Assembly: GCA_021018815.1 (NCBI GenBank)
Contig: JAITYX010000017.1
Location: forward strand, 868,001 to 932,000
Reading direction: 5' to 3'
Origin: Talinum fruticosum
Lineage: Eukaryota; Streptophyta; Magnoliopsida; Caryophyllales; Talinaceae
DNA: 64,000 nucleotides
Shown: piece after piece, positions 61,428 to 64,000 of the stretch
Position numbering within the stretch: position 1 is the stretch's first letter
How the letters are laid out: the number at the start of each line of letters is the position of its first letter
Made by a program: the position numbers and the translations under genes
Notes under the pieces: generated by a model
What the model was told of the DNA's origin: nothing
What the model saw: only the letters and a program-made list of their open reading frames with translations
Databases searched by the model: none

Positions 61428-62945
61428 AACAGCAGCAGCGGCTCAGTGGACGAGTAGCTTACAGGAGTCAAATTCTCTTTCCTCCCTCCTGCCGTCTGAT
61501 TCAAGTCGGAGTCAAAGTGAAGTAACCATCAGCTATGGATCTGCAGAAACTTCAACATGGAAAAAGGAGAGAGAAGGAGACACAGAGAGAGAGAGATCCA
61601 CGGCGAGAAAACGTCAAAATTGGAGAATGAAATGAAATGGAATAGAGAATTCCGTCAGTTGGAGAGAGAAATAGAGAGAGAGAGATACACAGAGAGAGAG
61701 AGTGAGGAAGAGGGGTGAGCTATTCAACGCGGTCGAGCGCACAGAGAAAGGAGAGACACTCAAATCATGGAGCGTCTGATTAGGAGAATCAGAAAATCTT
61801 TTGGTTTTAGGGTTTTGGGAGTTGAGAAATTTCAATTGCCAATCTCCATGTGAAAGAAAAGAAGCGGTATCTACTCCATGATCATCATACACCTCTGTCC
61901 TACCAAATCCTCTCTCCTCTCCACTCTCCCCTCTCCCCTCTCCCCTCTCCCCTCTCCAGTCTCTCTCTAGAACAAAAGCTCTCTTGGATTTTGTCATTTT
62001 CCACTTTTATTCAATTCCCCATCTGTGTGCCTAAACTGAAGGCAGAGAAAAAAATAAAACAAAACAAAAAATAAAGATCAGGTGTTGGCGGGTGCACGAT
62101 AATTACTAATCCAGCACTGGAGATCTGAGAGCTCTGATATGTACAAAGATGACATGTCCGACACGTGGAAGTGGATGGTTGAGGGTGCAGGGAAAGGCGA
62201 TGGGGAAGAGGAGCAGGGAATGTCAGGTGAGGGAGCGCATGCATCGAAGGTTCGAAATGAGGTAAAGTGTAGTCTGTTGTCAGAAACGTATCCGGAGATG
62301 GGTTTTTTTTTTTCCTTTTTCAGTTTTTCTTTTTTATTCTAAAAAAATTAAAAGTGAAAACTGAGACAAAACGGAAAATTAATTAGTGGGTTTGATTTTG
62401 TGGGTTCAACCAGAATTGGGGCGTTCCAGAAAATGTTGAAATCAACCCAGTAATGGTAAGCAGAATCAGAGGAGATTTAATTTCAGTCATTCATTTCCAG
62501 TACTATCTTCAATTTAATTTCTTTGAGATTGGTTCATATTTAAATTTTTTAAAAAATATATATTTTTATATATTAAAAACATAAAATCTACCATGGAAAA
62601 AGAAAAGCTGCACAAAATCTTCTTTTAAAACTTATGGAAAAGTTTTCACTATGATTCAAGCACTTTTACCTTGTTGTCGTTTCATTGTTGATATTCATAT
62701 TGGGAAAATCTATGGTGACATTTGAAAAAAAAAAAAGAAGAAGAATTCTCCTTATTTTTGTAATAAGAAAATAAATAATATAATAGTTAAAAATAACATG
62801 GGACATGGCTATAGGATCACTTATAAACCTAAATTATATAATTTTCATGACAATTATTACAAATATAAAATAATTTATTGTACCTTCATATTGATGTTTT
62901 GTCATGACTAATTATAGCATATATAAGCAACATAATTTAGTTGTA
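61428..62945. other. CRK leader and promoter region
   Basis: Upstream of the CRK start. GA/CT-rich segments at 61560-61750 suggest a long purine/pyrimidine-rich leader. A 7-mer, CTCCCCT, repeats four times at about 61926-61955. An ACACGTGG word lies at 62161-62168. No independent gene is supported; frames here mostly follow the simple repeats. From about 62350 onward it is AT-rich with nothing recognised. Confidence 0.5.
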
Positions 62946-63386
62946 ATATATCATATACTCCTGACTCGTATGGATGTGTTAGAGCAGCTGCTACGCATCA
63001 AGGGAATGACTTTGGTGGGCCGGTTATGGAGGAAGCTCGGGCTTGTCTATGGGCAATCCAAATAGCTTGGGAACATGGTTTCAGGCGGGTGGTCATTGAA
63101 GGGGATTCTCTCAACGTCATCTCTAAGGTCAAGCATAAATCGTGCCCTAGATCGGAAGTTTGTCTTATTATTAGTAGTGTTATTTCTTTTTCGCATTATT
63201 TTGATTTTTGTTCTTTTTCTCATATTCGGAGGCGAGGAACCGGGTAGCTCACGCTCTAGCTCATCTTCAACCTTATGATTTCACCTGTTCGATCTTAGGT
63301 TGAGGAAGCCCTGGATAGCATAGCTGAGCTTGCCTTGTCCGATCTTTGTTTGGAGAGCGTTTTTGAATAATATATATCGCTCCTTT

Positions 63387-63484
<98 letters not shown>

Positions 63485-63491
63485 TATACTC
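62946..63491 (+). mobile_element. 5'-truncated LINE fragment with (AT)46 tail and target duplication
   Basis: RNase H end of a LINE ORF2: EEARACLWAIQIAWEHGFRR, then VIEGDSLNVISKVK, HYFDFCSFSHIRRRG and, after a one-base frame change, NRVAHALAHLQPYDF. It belongs to the same family as 31111-31450. The body begins at about 62961 and its 3' end has turned into an (AT)n run at 63391-63482. The 15-mer ATATATCATATACTC stands at 62946-62960 and again at 63477-63491, a probable target duplication, although its first half is the same TA motif as the tail. Confidence 0.75.
63391..63482. repeat. (AT)46 microsatellite
   Basis: Uninterrupted 92-base AT run at the 3' end of the LINE fragment. Frames through it (IYIYIY peptides) are meaningless. 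Confidence 0.97.
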
Positions 63492-64000
63492 AAGTTAGGC
63501 TATTTTACCAGACTTTATTTTTTCAATAAAAAATATATATACTTTTATAAAAACATAATTTTTTTATAATTAGCAACCCACCTTATATTATAAAGGACAG
63601 TTCAGTAGAGACTTATAGTGGGCAAAGGGTGGGGGAATCAAGCCAAAAGCCTATTAACACCTAACCAGCCTTTCCAAGCATACAACTAAGAAGGTTCTCT
63701 CTCCATATCTCGCACCCAAGCGTTGAGGAGCCAAGCAAGAGACTCGAGGCGTCATGATATCAGTTGCAGTACAAGCATATCGACATGTACAGTGGTTTAA
63801 CTTACAAATACATGTAATCCTAACATTCTTCTCACATCCAATAAGGTGAAACATGGATTTGCAAATAGTTTGTCATGGCAACAACAAAACGGGTTTGGAT
63901 CTTTGAGGTTAAATTTGTCAAATTTTCATCGCATTTGCTCCATTTTTCGTAATTTATTGAGTTTGCCTTATTTCTTATAAAATAAGATAAAAATAAATAA
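63492..64000. other. Intergenic, nothing recognised
   Basis: The last 500 bases hold no gene I can support; the minus-strand frame 63654-63854 has no known relative. Confidence 0.45.

Noticed and set aside
63273..63569. IYIYIY open frames on both strands
   Set aside because: They are translations of the (AT)46 microsatellite.

Overview
The window is nuclear DNA of a flowering plant, most likely a eudicot. It is AT-rich, its genes have GT-AG introns, and it carries plant-specific families (CYP78A, HD-Zip I, SAUR, a CDPK-related kinase, MIR166), a eukaryotic tRNA-Leu with a Pol III T-run, and many plant transposon remnants. The species cannot be named from the sequence alone.

Layout. Two CYP78A cytochrome P450 genes lie in tandem on the minus strand (2844-4627 and 15007-16811), about 10.4 kb apart. 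Between them are a 1.4 kb Mutator-like element (8739-10120) set in ATT microsatellites and a 5'-truncated LINE (10962-11486). From 16.9 to 25.1 kb the sequence is mostly non-genic, with three MITE-like elements and a minus-strand tRNA-Leu(UAG) at 23632-23711. A two-exon HD-Zip I gene of the ATHB7/ATHB12 type is at 25125-25995 (minus), with a cluster of ACGT/G-box motifs 1.7-1.9 kb upstream. A LINE fragment (about 31.1-31.45 kb) precedes an array of about ten copies of a 338-bp unit (32413-35652), followed by a Stowaway-like MITE. A MIR166 primary-transcript locus is at about 40.7-42.1 kb (plus; hairpin 40889-41022). A single-exon SAUR32-like gene is at 46470-46814 (plus), with two uORFs and a G-box cluster. 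A LINE with a perfect 12-bp target duplication is at 48249-49628. An 11-exon CDPK-related kinase (CRK) fills 52549-61427 (minus), and one more LINE fragment, with a 92-bp (AT)n tail, is at 62946-63491.

The genes form no operon or pathway, but several share a theme of growth and hormone response. CYP78A enzymes affect organ and seed size, SAURs respond to auxin, HD-Zip I gamma factors respond to ABA and drought, and miR166 controls HD-Zip III factors in organ polarity. That common theme is inference from family knowledge.

The most important technical observation is that three otherwise well-preserved genes (both CYP78A copies and CRK) are each broken by apparent one-base shortfalls, five in all, every one in or beside a mononucleotide run of 4-5 bases. 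Adding the missing bases restores phase-0 exon lengths in every affected exon. This pattern fits homopolymer under-calling in the assembly better than independent pseudogenisation, but reads or transcripts are needed to decide. The least explained structure is the 338-bp tandem array.
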